From positions 1 through 64,000 of the forward strand of contig SWDT01000028.1 in NCBI GenBank assembly GCA_009193035.1: a stretch of DNA of 64,000 bases, written 5' to 3'. Both the position numbers and the translations under genes were made by a program. Source of the stretch: Halicephalobus mephisto. Lineage: Eukaryota; Nematoda; Chromadorea; Rhabditida; Panagrolaimidae. How positions within the stretch are numbered: the first letter of the stretch is position 1; the number at the start of each line of letters is the position of its first letter. Shown piece by piece: positions 1-12,521 of this stretch. The notes under the pieces are model-generated. The model was given only the letters and a program-made list of their open reading frames with translations. It was not told where the DNA came from and ran no database searches.

Positions 1-794
1 TAAAAACTTTAAAAATAAAAATTATTCACAACTTTAACTAATCCACTCAATGGACTAATTCCCCCCGGAAACTTCTGTCGTCACTTGAATTACTGTAGTC
101 ATAACTTATGGGAATAACCTCTGTGCAACTTTTCCGCAAGATGCACAAAAGGTCGAAAAACAAATCATACATCATAAAAAATAAATGTTATTTGAAATTT
201 TTTCAACGAAAATTTTTCACATACTTCCGGCATTTTTGTTTCCAGATATTGGTTCTGAGAATTCTCATCAGATTATAGAATTTTTCAAAATTTTTTTTGA
301 ATTCTGAAGACTTCTAATTAATTCTAAAAAGTTTCAAAATCTATCGAATTCTAGAATATCCAAAAAAGTTTCGTGAAATTTCTGAATTCTGAAGACCTAA
401 ATAATTCTAAAATTATAGAAGCTTCTATTAAGATTTAGAAAATCCAAAATTTCTGTGAAATTATAAAATTTCTATCTCGATTCTGAGAATTTTGTTGAAT
501 TTTGAAGACCTAGATAATTCCAAAAAGTTTCAGAATCTATCAAATTCTAGAATATCCAAAAAAATTTCATGAAATTTTTGAATTCTGGAAACTTCTAAAT
601 AATTCTAAAATTGCAGAAGCTTCTATCAAATTCTGAAAAGTTTTAATAACTTCTATGAGATTCCGGAAATTTATAATTTTTCACTGAAATCTGGAAAAAT
701 CCAACACGTAAATTTTTGCAAATTTTTGTTCTTTTTTTAAAAATTAACAAGTTCATTTTTGCTCTATTTTCATGCCAAGACAATTTAAAGATTA
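1..794. other. Intergenic AT-rich DNA with degenerate TTCTAGAA-type repeats
   Basis: No convincing coding sequence. From about 240 to 700 the DNA is an old, imperfect array of units containing ATTCTGAA, ATTCTAGAA and TTTCAGAA-like words. The same vocabulary recurs at 29.8-30.2, 30.6-31.0 and 34.8-35.4 kb, so it is a dispersed repeat type of this genome. Confidence 0.6.
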
Positions 795-921
795 TTAATC
801 AGCTCTGCAGACAATAGTATTGCCTGAGGGTACAAGAGCGAATGTTACATCTTTCTTGGGCTTTTTTTCGGGAAATCCCACGCAATAGAAATAATGAAGA
901 AATGTGAAAATTGGGGTCATC
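795..921 (-). CDS. Possible small ORF or terminal exon (41 codons)
   Basis: On the minus strand a strong acceptor (TCTGTTTTCAG) lies one base upstream of an ATG at 920. It opens a 41-codon frame that starts MTPIFTFLHYFYCVGF and ends IVCRAD with a TAA at 795-797. The placement is what a trans-spliced start looks like in nematodes, and the first 15 residues are hydrophobic enough for a short signal sequence. It could equally be the last exon of a gene whose upstream exons I could not find between 930 and 1300. No family recognised. Confidence 0.3.
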
Positions 922-1335
922 CTGAAAACAGATGAAAAATAAAAAACGAAAAAGCGGGTATAATGTAATTGGGGACCGGGTTATTCTAATTGAATAAAGA
1001 AAGACATGGATGAATAAACAAGTAAATTATGCAAAAACAACAATAAAGGAAAATTATCGAAGAACTTTGATTTGAAAACTAACGACCATCCAAGGAGATT
1101 TGCCAAAGTTCAAATTTGAGGCATTAATATAATAACTTTAACGAGCAAAACAATAGTAACTAATTTGGCGATTTTGACAAGTCTTAATCATTATCGGTAC
1201 ACTTATTGAAAATACTAAAACCATTATTTTAAAACATTCAGCAGCAGAACGGATGGTGTTTATTTTCGGTTGAAACAAAGCATTTAAATTGATGTATTTG
1301 GGTTTTAGACAGTGATTCAGTCTGTTTCAGCCACT

Positions 1336-1867
1336 ACACGCAAAAATAGATACATGATATATAATTCATCGATACATTAAAACAGCTCTGATGTATCAAA
1401 TGCATTATATTTAATGTATCAATATATCAGAGTTAATTTAATGTATCCTTTCTTGTGTTTAAGAATTCTAGAATGTTTAATCATCTTTATATGGTTATGC
1501 ACAAAAGATGAATATGTGGTATATAATGCATGGATATATTTAAACGATTCTGATGTAGTGGATACATTGTATTCAAAATATCGATACATTAAAGATGATA
1601 TAGAGGTATTATATCTACTATATCAATGCATTAAAACAACTCCAATCTATTGGATACATTGTATTCAAAATACCGATATATTAAAGATGATATCGATGTA
1701 TTATATCTACTATATCAATGCATTAAAACAACTCCAATCTATTGGATACATTGTATTCAAAATACCGATATATTAATGATGATATCGATGTATTATATCT
1801 ACTATATCAATGTATTGAATATAATTTATCTGATATATTAGAGCTGTTTTAATGTACTTTTTGTGTA
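1336..1867. mobile_element. MITE-like element, family B copy 1
   Basis: The ends are inverted: ACACGCAAAAATAGATACAT at the left and a complementary ...ATGTACTTTTTGTGTA at the right. The interior is built of near-palindromic units with the core TTAAAAC..CTCTGATGTATC, including two tandem near-identical blocks of about 98 bp around 1620-1810. Copies of the same design occur at 43976-44260, 44295-44680 and 57054-57423. No transposase is encoded, and the open frames inside it are repeat translations. This is inferred to be a non-autonomous DNA transposon. Confidence 0.55.
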
Positions 1868-2963
1868 TATTTAAATCGTAATTCAACTGGAAAAATAGTG
1901 TTCAGAATTAATAAATATACTCTGTTGGACTAGTGAAACTCGCTATCTAATATTTCCTAAATAGCTTCTATAAAACCACTAGTGATTGATTTTTAGACAC
2001 TTCATTATTTTATAGAATTATTAACATTATTCTTAAAAAATGAAATGTTGAACAGTGGCTCGTTCTTGAACACTATTTACAATCCTCATTGAAATACTTT
2101 AAATATCGATTTTGCCATATTCAATAGCGATTAGAGATAGTGTCCAAGATGGATCATTATCTGCCAACTAAAAATAAAATATTTTGTAATTTTAAAAATT
2201 TGAAATTTTAAAATATACTAGTTTTTTAAAATTCTGTTTCAATATTTTTCTACAGACGTCCTCTTCTTCATTTTGCAAAAAAATAAAACTACAGTCATAT
2301 TTTCAATATTGATAAATTACTTTCGTTATTTACTTTAAATTACGTCATAAATTTTCTCAAAATGCACATTTTACATATTTTTCTTCTTTATGGCTTTTTC
2401 GAAAAAGTATAATTTTATCTTTAAAGAAAACTTCATAGACGTTATTGAAAAATTTAATTTTATAAAAAAATAAAAACAAAAAATTAAGCAAACTTTGGTT
2501 TTTTAATATTTTTTTCTGATTTTATTTTTCTTAATGAATATGATTATTTCTGGAATAGAATTGTCATAATTGGATTGAAGTTATAATGGTCTCTACCATA
2601 TTCGTCGACAAGGATTAAAAACGTCTGGTCTATACGGTAATCCGTTTTTGATTAAATTTGAAATAAGAAAAATCCGACGTGTTTACTGGGAAAATAAATG
2701 AATTTTAATTAATCCATCTCAAGATCAAGAGTTTAGAATTCATCTTTTTGATGTAGATAACCTATATTTATGGAACTATACTTGAACTACAATTGCGAAA
2801 ACTGAGAGTAGATTTATTGGAACTATGACATTTCAGAAAATTTATAAAAAAATTCTTCAATATGAAAAGTTTAAAATTTGCAAGCAAAAGTTGAGAAAAT
2901 TGAATTTATTTAAAAGTTAACCAAAAGTGAAGGTAAGTGTTATTTTAAATTGTTAATTACAAT
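1868..2963. other. Intergenic AT-rich DNA, no gene seen
   Basis: Poly-T/poly-A rich sequence on both strands with frequent stops. No splice-bounded open frame, RNA gene or tandem array stood out. Confidence 0.5.
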
Positions 2964-3371
2964 ACACAAAAAAAACGTAACTTTTGGCTGGGTAAAAATT
3001 TCGAAATATGACACAATTATCACATTTTCATAAATATTAAACATTTGTGACGAAAAATAAAAAATAATAATGATGGTTTGTATTTGTTATTGAGTTAAAA
3101 ATTATATTTTTTGTCTCTTGATATCGGTGGATTGTACATGATATATGGATATGTTAAAACGACTCTGATATATCAGATATATTAGATACATTAGATTCAA
3201 TCTACAATTGCACTAAGTTCACACAAAAAAGTAACTTGGCCTGTTAATAATTTCGAAATGTGACACAATTATCACATTTTTCATGAATATTAAACATTTG
3301 TAACGAAAATTAAAATATAATAGTGACGGATTTTTATTTGTTATTGAACTAAAAGTTACGCTTTTTGTGTG
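2964..3371. mobile_element. MITE-like element, family A copy 1
   Basis: The ends are inverted repeats (CACAAAAAAAACGTAACTTTT at the left, AAAAGTTACGCTTTTTGTGTG at the right). The element consists of two related halves joined at about 3210 by a core containing TTAAAACGACTCTGATATATC. The core is shared with family B. Other copies lie at 23961-24360, 53729-54381 and 62595-63007. Confidence 0.55.
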
Positions 3372-3772
3372 AATCAAAATATCAATGAAAACGAAACTTC
3401 AAGAACCAGTTGACTCATGTTACATCTAGATATAGGGCTACGAAATCCCCGAAACCCGTTTTCAATCTTCGATTACTATATTCTCAATAATCCCCGAAGT
3501 TTATTTCCTACAATCCTCAAGCTCACATTATACCGTATTCGTCAGTTTACAACTTTTTAAACTTTAATTTTCAGTTTTTTGCAAAAATGCAATTAAATGA
3601 ATTAAAATTTCTCAGAGAAATTATAAGTCAACTCGAATCAACTGAACGTGGGCGAAAGGGAAATCGCCTCCGGGAGACAGAAGACTAATTTGGGTCAAAA
3701 TTGAGATTTTCTGGATCACGCAATCAGACATTCGAGAAAGGATTATTCAGTCTTGTTTTCATTTTGTGAGAA

Positions 3773-6599
3773 ATGGCTGGAAGATTAGGATTGGAAATTT
3801 ATAAAGTTTTATTATTATTTGCTTTCATCAAAGCAACAAGAGGATCATTTTGTGGAGAAGCTGCAGTTCCATTCAGCTTCGAGGTTGGTTATATTAAAAA
3901 GCAATTTTAATATTTTTAAATTCATGGCTGAATGGGTTATGAGATGAGGGGGTACTTTGGGTTTTCGAATATGCTGACCTCAAAAATCATAAGTTGGAAA
4001 TAAAACATTTAAAAAAATTTGAAATAATAAAAAAATAATAAATTTAAATAACTATTTTTCTGTCATCAGAATTATGATTTGAAATAACTTTTTCCTAAAC
4101 CGAAAATGTGTAAATTACTGTAGTTTAAGTAAAAGTAGAAAAATAAAGATATTTGTGAATTTTTATTTACGTTTTTACTGTAGAAATTATGGTTACTTTG
4201 AATCTGATTTTTCTGAATCTAAAAAGTAAGACTACAGTAATTCTGATATTTTAGGCTCTTCCTAATGGACAACCAGTACTCGGATGTGCCAGACCGACTT
4301 GCTTCGGATGGACTCAAGAGGGACTTCCGGCTGGATCTCAGGCTACCTTCTACAGGGTGAACAGACGACCAGACGGGTACTTCAGAAAAGCCACCGACAC
4401 TCCTAGAGCCATTGCCTCTGGCGATGTCTATAATTTCAAACCCCAAACTGCGGTAAGTTTATTTTTTATTTTTAAATAAAGATACAAATTTGCAAAAAAC
4501 TGAAACTTGGAAAATTGACCCCATTCCTGAAATTGGTGATCTTTAATTTATCCTTTATATAATTTTTTTTTGTTTTAAATATTTTCTGATTATTTTTCAA
4601 AAAAACAAAACAATGTTCTCGATGTCATGAATACTGTAGCTAAGAAGAAACTAACATATGTAAAAAAAAGTTATTCTACAATCATTGATTTTAAAAATGT
4701 GAAATTTTTGTCAGTACGGTAACGAAGAATTTTACGAAAATGACCTTTAAAAAATTCAGGATGAAAAGTTTGAAATTCTTTCTGAAAATTTTAATTTTAA
4801 TTTTTTCGATGTTTTATTTCAAGAAAAATGGTGGCAATAAAATAAAAAAATTGGGTTTTAAACTTCCAATTTTGAGAGATCAGACGAAACTGAATCCATA
4901 GATCACAATCAAAAAAGAACACTCAAATTAAATTAAAAAAATATTTTAATGAGAATTGAATTTTCACACAACTTTAAAAACAAACAAAATAGGACTAAAT
5001 GAAAAATATTCAAAATGTACAAATAAATATTTGAACATTATTTCAGACATATTCAAATTTAAACAATTTTTTAATTTGACATTTTATCTGAAAAATTTCA
5101 ACAATTTTTCCAGAAAATTATCAAAAACGACTGAAAACTTTCATTTTTTTCAATTTCAGCAATGCGCTTCCACTTTTGACGCCGAGCAATGTCCATCAGA
5201 ATCCCAATGGGTCGGTGGCTTCGGTCCTGTCCTCAACGCTTCCAACCTTCCTCTCTCCGTTCAATGCTGTAGCTACGAGCCTCTCAGACTCAGCGAAGAC
5301 AGAGGAGTTGCTGTCGTTAACTCAGGCCAAATCGTCATTGGAGGAGAAGTCCTGAACGGAGATCGGCAATACGCTTTTGACTACATTAGTGACGTTGTTA
5401 AGCATAGTGATTCAGATGGGAATATCTCCTACGATGTCTCTATCAGAAGACTTCCTTGTCTTCCTTATCCTTCTGAGTTCAGTGTTTCCGTCGATGAAGC
5501 CGTCAAGGATGAAGTCTTGAAGCGATTCAGCAAGGCTGTCAGAACTCAATCGAACACAACAGCAGCCAGAGCTCATCAAGCTAGTTTGCTCAATGTTGCA
5601 GACAACGAAATCGTAAATGCCGGAAGTCAATTAGCCGCGAATGCTTTCCAATCCAACATCCCTCCAGCTTCTAACTTTGGTCCAGTTCCTCAAGGAGGTC
5701 AAGTGATCGAAGGACCTTTCGTTGCTGAAAACGACGCCATCGTCCAAACAGCCAACGCAGTTCCTCCAGGACAACAACCTGTCCAAGGCTTTGAACTGCC
5801 TGAAGGCCAAGTTCCTCAAAACGTCGTCAATGACCCATCTTCTTCTTACTATCCAGTCTGTGGAAGCAGTGGTGGAAGTGGTTACGGAAGCAGTTACTGG
5901 AGCGGCTATGGAAGCAGTTACGGAAGCGGTTACGGTTCAGGCGGTCATGGATGTGGTGGTGGATTTTTCTGCTTTTCTGCTGACACTCTTGTTCGTTTGT
6001 CTTCTGGAAAGACCAAGAGAATCGACGAAATCACTACCAACGACTGGGTCCTCTCCGCCAATAACGAGAAACTCGTCTACTCCAAGGTCGAATCCTGGAT
6101 CCACAGAATGCCCGAAGTCAATGCTGAATTCATCAGGTTCACTCTTGAAGACGGAAAAATCCTCAAAATCACTAATAAACACTTCATCTACAAAGGAGAT
6201 TGCTCTAATGTCGGAAACAACACCGATTTTGATAGAGCTTCCAACGACATGGTCTACGCCGAGGAAGTCAAGGAATCAGACTGCCTCTTTGTCTATGAAA
6301 ACAACCAATTGGTCGAGAAACGAGTTTCCCAAATCGATTACGTAAGAGAAAAAGGAATCTACGCTCCAATGACCTCCAACACGAACATAATCGTAAACGA
6401 CATCCATGCCAGCTGCTTCAACATCATCAAAAACAAGGAGATGCAAGACAGTCTTTCCCTTCATCTCAAATGGTGGGCATCCAGCATGATCGGAGAATTC
6501 TTCGGAGGAAAAGCCGAAGAAGCATCTGAAATTGAACTCGTCCCTGGAATGCAGACTCTTGTTCAAATCTTGACTCACATTGTCCCTGCCAAGTTTTGA
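3773..6599 (+). CDS. Warthog-type hedgehog-related protein (Wart + Hog/Hint domains)
   Basis: Three exons, 3773-3883, 4255-4452 and 5160-6599, give 582 residues in frame. Residues 1 to about 25 form a signal peptide. The Cys-rich Wart domain follows (FCGEAAVPFSFE, LGCARPTCFG, QWVGGFGPV, QCCSYEPLRLS). After a Ser/Gly/Tyr-rich linker (GSGYGSSYWSGYGSS) the Hog autoprocessing domain begins at Cys374 (CFSADTLVRLSSGK). It keeps the TxxH motif (ITNKHFI) and a late Cys (HASCFN), so the Hint protease residues look intact. Family knowledge: warthog proteins are secreted by epidermal cells of nematodes and act in cuticle and moulting, while the Hog part cleaves itself off. The exon 3 frame stays open into intron 2, but the acceptor TTTCAATTTCAG at 5159 defines the exon. 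Overall confidence is high; the exact wrt paralogue is not assigned. Confidence 0.93.
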
Positions 6600-6892
6600 A
6601 CAAATTTTTATTTATTTTTAATGCATATCGACTAATCAATTTTCTTAATAAAAATAAGATTATTCCGTACGCGGAAAAGAAATAGAAATTTATTGATTGT
6701 TAATGAATAAAGATAACAATAATCAATTTTTTAAGAAGTTTATTTTTTGTCCAAAAATTAATAAGAAATTATTTTGATTAGAACGTTAAAAATTGATATA
6801 TTTAATCATTAATATATTCTTCCTTTATTCGGGCAAGTTTTCAAAAGAAAAATAACAACTTAGATATCTATCAGGACCGCGGCAAAGAGCTG

Positions 6893-7120
6893 TGTGTGTC
6901 CTCTCAGCACGAAAACTTGACTACAGTAGTAATCAGGTGTATGTCCTCTCAGCACGAAAACCTGAATACAGTAGTAATCAGGTGTATGTCCTCTCAGCAC
7001 GAAAACCTGACTACAGTAGTAATCAGGTGTATGTCCTCTCAGCACGAAAACCTGACTACAGTAGTAATCAGGTGTATGTTCTCTCAGCACGAAAACCTGA
7101 CTACAGTAGTAGTCAGGTGT
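6893..7120. repeat. 45-bp minisatellite, about five copies
   Basis: Five units of 45 bp read GTGTATGTCCTCTCAGCACG followed by AAAACCTGACTACAGTAGTA and ATCAG, with one to three changes between copies. Each unit contains an imperfect palindrome (CCTGACTAC...GTAATCAGG). Because 45 is divisible by three, open frames run through on both strands, but they are repeat artefacts. The array lies about 300 bp past the warthog stop codon. Confidence 0.85.
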
Positions 7121-7363
7121 GTATTGCTGGATTCATAAATCTTATGATATATTCTTCATGAAAATTAATTCTGTTTTTTTTCTGTAAAAAAGACTAATTT
7201 TATGTCAACGTTTCATTCATTAAGGAAAAATTTCATAAAGTTTAAGTATTCTTATTTTAGTTTCCAAATAAAAAGTTCAATTAGAGCTTCAAAAATTAAA
7301 GACAGTAATTTACTACATTGTAGCCAATTAATAAATATTAACTATTGTTTTATATCTAACTAC

Positions 7364-8665
7364 TTAAGAGTCGAATTGAATTTGAAATTGTTCTACCACC
7401 TCAGCCACAGAATCGTTCATTATTTTGTTTTCGTTTTGCAATTTTTCTATTTTTTTTTCTAACATTTCGATGGAATTTTCCATCTCATTTATAGTAGTTG
7501 TCAGTATTTTGATGTTTTTTTCAAGTTCCATATTGGTTTTTTTTAGATTAATCACTTCAGAATTTTTTTTCGAATTCTCTTCTCGTGAATTTTCGAGTTC
7601 CTTCTTTAAAGTATCATAATGCTCGGCAAAATCTTTCAATTTCTCAATTTCATTTGTATTCAAATTGTCGACTTTCTGAGCTAGTTGATATTTATTTGCA
7701 GAGAGTTCCTTGCTGCAGGTGTTGAGATTATTCTGAAGTTCAAAAATCTTCTTCTTGTTACTTTCATCTTCCTTTCTTAATAACACTATTTGTTCATTCT
7801 TCTTTCCCAGTTCATTTTTCAAATTAGTAACTTCCATATTGAGAGCTTCTAATTCTTTTCGACTTTTTTCCTCCTTTGTTTTTGATTGAAATTGAACCTT
7901 CTCCAAGTTAGCTCGCAACTCTTTATTGACAGATTTCAAAACATCCAATTTCGAATTTTCTTGTTGCAGATTTCTGCATTGTTCCTTGATTTGCTGTATC
8001 TCAGTATCTTTCTTTTTCAAACTAATCTGAAGTTTTTTATTTTTTTCTTTTTCTTTTTCTAATTCTATATTTTTCTCTTTTAAAAGACCCTTAAATTGAA
8101 CATTCTTTTTTTTATATTTATTTTGCAAAGTAGCTTTTCTTTTTTTAATACTGTCTGATTCCTGCCATTGTTTTTTGAGTAAAATTTCATAGGCTTCTTT
8201 CTGGAAATAGAAAGCATAAAATCAAAATCTTCGACAAATAGAAATTCTACTTACCTCTTTTTTCAAAATAGTATTTTTGTTACTCAGTCTTGCTATTTTC
8301 TGATCATCCTTACGTTTTTGAATAACCATTTCCTTAACCTTCTTACAGTTGCACGAGTCAATTACCATATCCTTGCATTTGGATTGATCGGATGTATTAA
8401 TTTCATTAGTGTTCAAATCATTGAAATATTGGTTTGTTTTTTCAATCATATTTCTTGATGTACAAGGATCGAAATTATCACTTTCCGGAATCGATGTTGA
8501 AATCAAGACCCTATTATGGTGAGGTATGGCTATCTGATTGTTGCTGACATTTTCAGGAGTTCTTTTTTTTGCAGATGGTCCTGACAATTATTAGAAACTT
8601 AATGTAAAAAAATTAATTATTAACTTACCATCATCGGATTTGCTTCTTTTAGTTGCACACTGCAT
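7364..8665 (-). CDS. Coiled-coil protein of unknown function
   Basis: Minus-strand exons 8665-8629, 8580-8255 and 8200-7364 join in frame to 399 residues. The first 110 residues are polar with a basic patch (ATKRSKSDD, SAKKRTPEN). From about residue 120 to the end the protein is one long Lys/Glu-rich coiled coil (KEKEKNKKLQISLKKKDTEI; ENSREENSKKNSEVINLKK). The frame is open 35 nt upstream of the chosen ATG to a TTTCAG acceptor at about 8701, which fits a trans-spliced 5' end or an unseen upstream exon. No catalytic motif is visible. Long coiled coils like this occur in centrosomal, kinetochore and cytoskeletal proteins; none can be named here. Confidence 0.8.
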
Positions 8666-9030
8666 GACACTTGTCTTGAGGAATTTATTAAGTTTCAAAT
8701 CTGAAAGTGATAAATTTCAAAATAAAAATTTACTGGATTTAAAAATCACGAAAAGTTGTCAAATGGGTAGATAGTTAACAAGATCTACACCAACACTCGT
8801 AAACAAAGTTACTATTCTCTCATTTTTTACAGAAAGTCTGACTTCATCTAGTAGAATTATGACCCTAATTCTAAGATGCAATATACGACACTGGTGGTAT
8901 ATACAAAATAGCTCTAATGTACCGGATACATAAACTGAGCACAATGTGTAAGTGTATTATTTCAACCTATCAGTATATAAGATACAATGTATCCAATACA
9001 ACAGAATTGTTTTAATGTAGCAATAAATTA
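8666..9030. other. Upstream region of the coiled-coil gene with a family B MITE fragment
   Basis: From about 8870 to 9020 there are core words of family B (TAGCTCTAATGTACCGGATAC; GTTTTAATGTA), too degraded for clear ends. A short minus-strand open frame at 8759-8944 is probably not coding. Confidence 0.4.
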
Positions 9031-10557
9031 TTTGTTATGTATTGTTTTTCGTCTTGTCGGAAAACTAGATCTGGCCTCATCTAGTCCGAAACTAATATGG
9101 AAGGAAAAACGTCTCTTGGCAGGCATCGTCTTACTATCCGGGCAAGTGGTTTTCTCTTAAGCTACGAGAGCGACCTTTTCCAATTCCATTCCTGGAAGCA
9201 GAATCGTTTCTCCTGAACGATCGCTCCTTTCTCGCTATGCTTAATGTCGCGACACGTCTGTAATATCAGCATACAAACGTATTCATTATTTGGATTTTGC
9301 TAGCATACTAAATAACTGAGAGAAAGCAATACAAAATCAAAAAACTAGTAATGTATTCTAAAAATCTTCGAAAACCAATATAATACTACCACACTAAGCA
9401 AACGAAACACCACGATAGTAAGGCAGATTGGAACTATACGACAGAATCAAAATAATAATGACAAACAAGTAGCACAAGTCAACTATTGTAAAAAAATTCA
9501 CAAGTATGGCCAATAGAAAATAGAAAGCAATTATTGGGATTTGAAGAAACGTCACACAGATGGCGTTCCCTGAATTGTTGGTCTTAACACGACTACCGTA
9601 ACCCTACGAGGTTTATGTTATTGTGTGGTTGTTAAGGGGTGATATAAAATAAGATTGTGGCTTGTTGTTCTGTACAGAACTCCAGTGCCTGTTTCCCGAC
9701 GTTGCAGCGTTCCTTAGGAAGTCACAACAACAACCTTCCACAATCAAAAAAGAGCTTAAAATGAGGAAAATGAAGCTTATTTTCGATTTTATAGTGACAT
9801 ACAGATGCACGATCCTGGTACACACTATCCGGAAATCAAGGTAAAGGGGGTGTGTACCAGAGCAACTGATAAGATATCAGCATTTAGACTTATTACAAGT
9901 ATTGGAGATGAAATGAAAGGTAATTGCAATTGAATTGACAACAGCTTTAAAGCTAACATTAGGAAACATTCTGAGTAATCCTGAATAACCAGAGTCCTAG
10001 AACTCTATGACAGCCATCGCGACTACCTCTGATATCTCTTCCTCGAGTAATTACGAAGGGCCAGGTTAACATCCGTCTTCGTAGCACTAGATGTGGATGA
10101 ATTGGAGATCATAGTCCTTGAGCTTATCAGTGTGATTTGGTGGATAAAGTTGTAGATATTGGTAAATGCTTAGGATCACGTGAGAAAATTATCATTGTCT
10201 AATGAACGCTGATTTTATGACAGCGAGATATCAAAGTACAGTTATCATTATTAGCGTCACATGGTAGACGCATTGAATGAAGAAATATGATTTCGAAATT
10301 TATTTACAAAATTTGCTGTATTGAAGGAAATTGGAATATTTAATTTATGATATTTAAAATACTTGAAGTATTTGACTTATTCTAGCAATTATAATCAGTT
10401 TTTACAATTTACTAGGTATAGCAAAGTTTTATTGGATTTCTCATGTTTCTCCAATTCTTCTATAAATTCGTACTGAGACCATTTTGAACAACGCTCATTT
10501 GTGATTTTGCAATAGTGTGATTTTTGGCAATTGGTTTTTATTTTTCTCATCATTTTT
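9031..10557. other. Less AT-rich intergenic DNA with frameshifted coding-like remnants
   Basis: This stretch is richer in GC than its surroundings and is not tandemly repetitive. Two places read like decayed coding sequence on the plus strand. One is about 9055-9255 (KLDLASSSPKLIWKEKRLLA in one frame, then RERPFPIPFLEAESFLL in another). The other is about 9662-9932, where a frame with LFPDVAAFLRKSQQQPS passes by a one-base shift into one with FRFYSDIQMHDPGTHYPEIK. GATATAAAATAAG at 9640-9652 resembles a TATA box. I recognise no family. A degraded retroelement is one possibility, but no LTR pair was found. Confidence 0.3.
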
Positions 10558-11013
10558 GATTTGCGAAATCAACCGAACGTTCAAGGACACTTTATTCTTT
10601 TTTCTGTCTTTAACCATTGTTACAAATAAGTGTTATTGAGAAAAGAACATCTACGTTAACTGTGAATCATCTACGCTATAAGTTTGACTTTGAAATAAAA
10701 ATTTTCTTTAGTAGTCTGCCAGAGGCGATGAAACACATACATCGAGGAAGGTTAAAACAACCAGCAGTTTCACATCAAGTGTGGTCCGAAGTTGACGGTT
10801 ACCTCTGAAATGTGCTGGGCTCCGTCCAGAACCCCGTGTAGTGAGCGGGTCCGAAATCGACTCCGTCCTGGCCCCCGGTCACAAAGGGCTGCCGTCCTAG
10901 CCCCCGGTCACAAAGGGCTGCCGTCTTACCAGCGGTTCCAAAATGGTCCTTTCCGTCAACACTCCTTGACCACTTTTTTGAACAACTTCTTCAAACTACC
11001 CTTTGGAGAAATA

Positions 11014-12521
11014 AACTCCTCGACATAAATATACACGGTTACGATTTTTCATATATGAACCACATATTCGAGTGAGTTGTTTTAATAATATAATAAGAGC
11101 ACAATTAGTTACTGTAAAACAAAAGAAAGTTTGGAAGTTGTTACATAAATGAACGAAAAAATCTCAAAAATACTGAAGTTTGGCATTAACCTCTGTGACA
11201 TAAATATACACGGTTACTGTATTTTTTGCGTAATTCCAATCGGTTTTGTCTATTATTGCTACTACGTTATGCCTCGTGGTAAGGAGTTTACTGAGTATGA
11301 GAAGGGATATATTAAGGCTGCTCGGAAAGCTGGAGAAACCTATGAATCAATTGCCCAGGACTTGGTCTTCAGAAGCCGGAATCAGACAGATATGTCGTCG
11401 GAAGGAACAGAAAAAGAGGCCTGGTCGTCCACAGAGTTGAATTCAAGAGATCAACGAAAAATTGTGAGGAAGGCATCTAATTCCACGAAATCTGTGAAGA
11501 GTATCTGGGAGGAATGTGATGCGAATGTTTCTATTAGGACCGTTCATAGAATTTTTCCAAGTCCCTCATCTCGAATTTGAAGAAAGCACCGAATATTACA
11601 CCTGTTTATCAAAAAAATCGACTTGAATTCGCAAGAATTCATATGAACAGAGAGTGGAAGAATGTAAGTTTAAACTATGCTCATATACCACTCAATTTTC
11701 TACTTTTCAGGTGATTTTTTCGGACGAGAAAAAGTTCAATTTGGATGGTCCTGATGGGTATAGGCACTATTGGCACGATTGGAGGAAAGAACCTCGGTAC
11801 TTTTCCAAGCGGAACTTTGGTGGTGGTTCCGTCATGGTATGGGGGGCCTTTTCTCAAATCGGGACCGTAAGCCTTGCCTTCGTTACCTCCAAAATGAATA
11901 GTAGGACTATCAAGAAGTTCTTGAGGAACATTTGCTGCCGTTTTTAAGGAAGCATAGACGGAGAAAATTCATTTTCCAACAGGATAATGCACGAATCCAT
12001 GTCAGTGGAGATACCAAGAAGTGGTTCCAAGAGAAAAAACTTGATCTTCTTCCGTGGCCAGCATGCCTCCCGGACCTCAATCCGATAGAGAACATCTGGG
12101 GGATTATGACCCGACAATTATATCAGGACGGGAAGCAGTACAACAACGTTCAAGAACTAAAGAACGCGATCATGGACTGCTGGAACATCTGCCGTCAGAA
12201 ACCCTCAATAATCTAGTTAATTCAATGAATGACAGATTGTTTGAGGTAAGTACTAAGAAAGGGTGTAAAACCCACTATTAGTTGTTGTGTTGTGTTTCTA
12301 AATAAAAAGAAATAAGGCAACCGTGTATATTTATGTCACAGAGGTTCGTGCCAAACTTCAGTATTTTTGGGATTTTTTCGTTCATTTATGTAAAAACTTC
12401 CAAACTTTCTTTTGTTTTACTAGTAACTAATTGTGCTCTATTATATTATAAAAACATACTCACTCGAATATGTGGTTCATATATGAAAAATCGTAACCGT
12501 GTATATTTATGTCGAGGAGTT
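11014..12521 (+). mobile_element. Tc1/mariner element with long IR/DR-type inverted repeats
   Basis: The element is 1508 bp and flanked by a TA duplication (11012-11013 and 12522-12523). The unfilled site is preserved at 17624-17625 in the second repeat R copy. The inverted repeats are about 203 bp (11014-11216 and 12319-12521). Each carries the direct repeat ACATAAATATACACGGTTAC once near its outer end and once at its inner end, the IR/DR arrangement known from several Tc1 relatives. The transposase inside is broken. Confidence 0.93.
11269..12281 (+). pseudogene. Tc1-family transposase, frameshifted
   Basis: The start is MPRGKEFTEYEKGYIKAARK, an N-terminal helix-turn-helix region. A GRPQS hinge motif and a RKIVRKASNSTKSVKS region follow in shifted frames. 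A 47-bp intron (11664-11710) precedes the catalytic part. The DD34E residues are present: [22 protein letters not shown] and DLNPIENIWG, with exactly 34 residues between the second Asp and the Glu. Frame changes occur near 11365-11440 (two compensating), 11555, 11935 and 12195, so no full-length enzyme is encoded. It could still be mobilised from elsewhere if its ends are intact. Confidence 0.9.

Noticed and set aside
1414..1841. Open frames of 120 and 63 codons rich in Tyr and Ile
   Set aside because: They are translations of the palindromic repeats of a MITE-like element; the same words recur in noncoding copies.
6860..7161. Repeat proteins on both strands
   Set aside because: The 45-bp unit is a multiple of three, so frames stay open by periodicity; there is no start context or splice signal.
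9613..9860. Solo LTR
   Set aside because: A TATA-like box and TGT...ACA borders can be imagined, but no target duplication or second copy is present.
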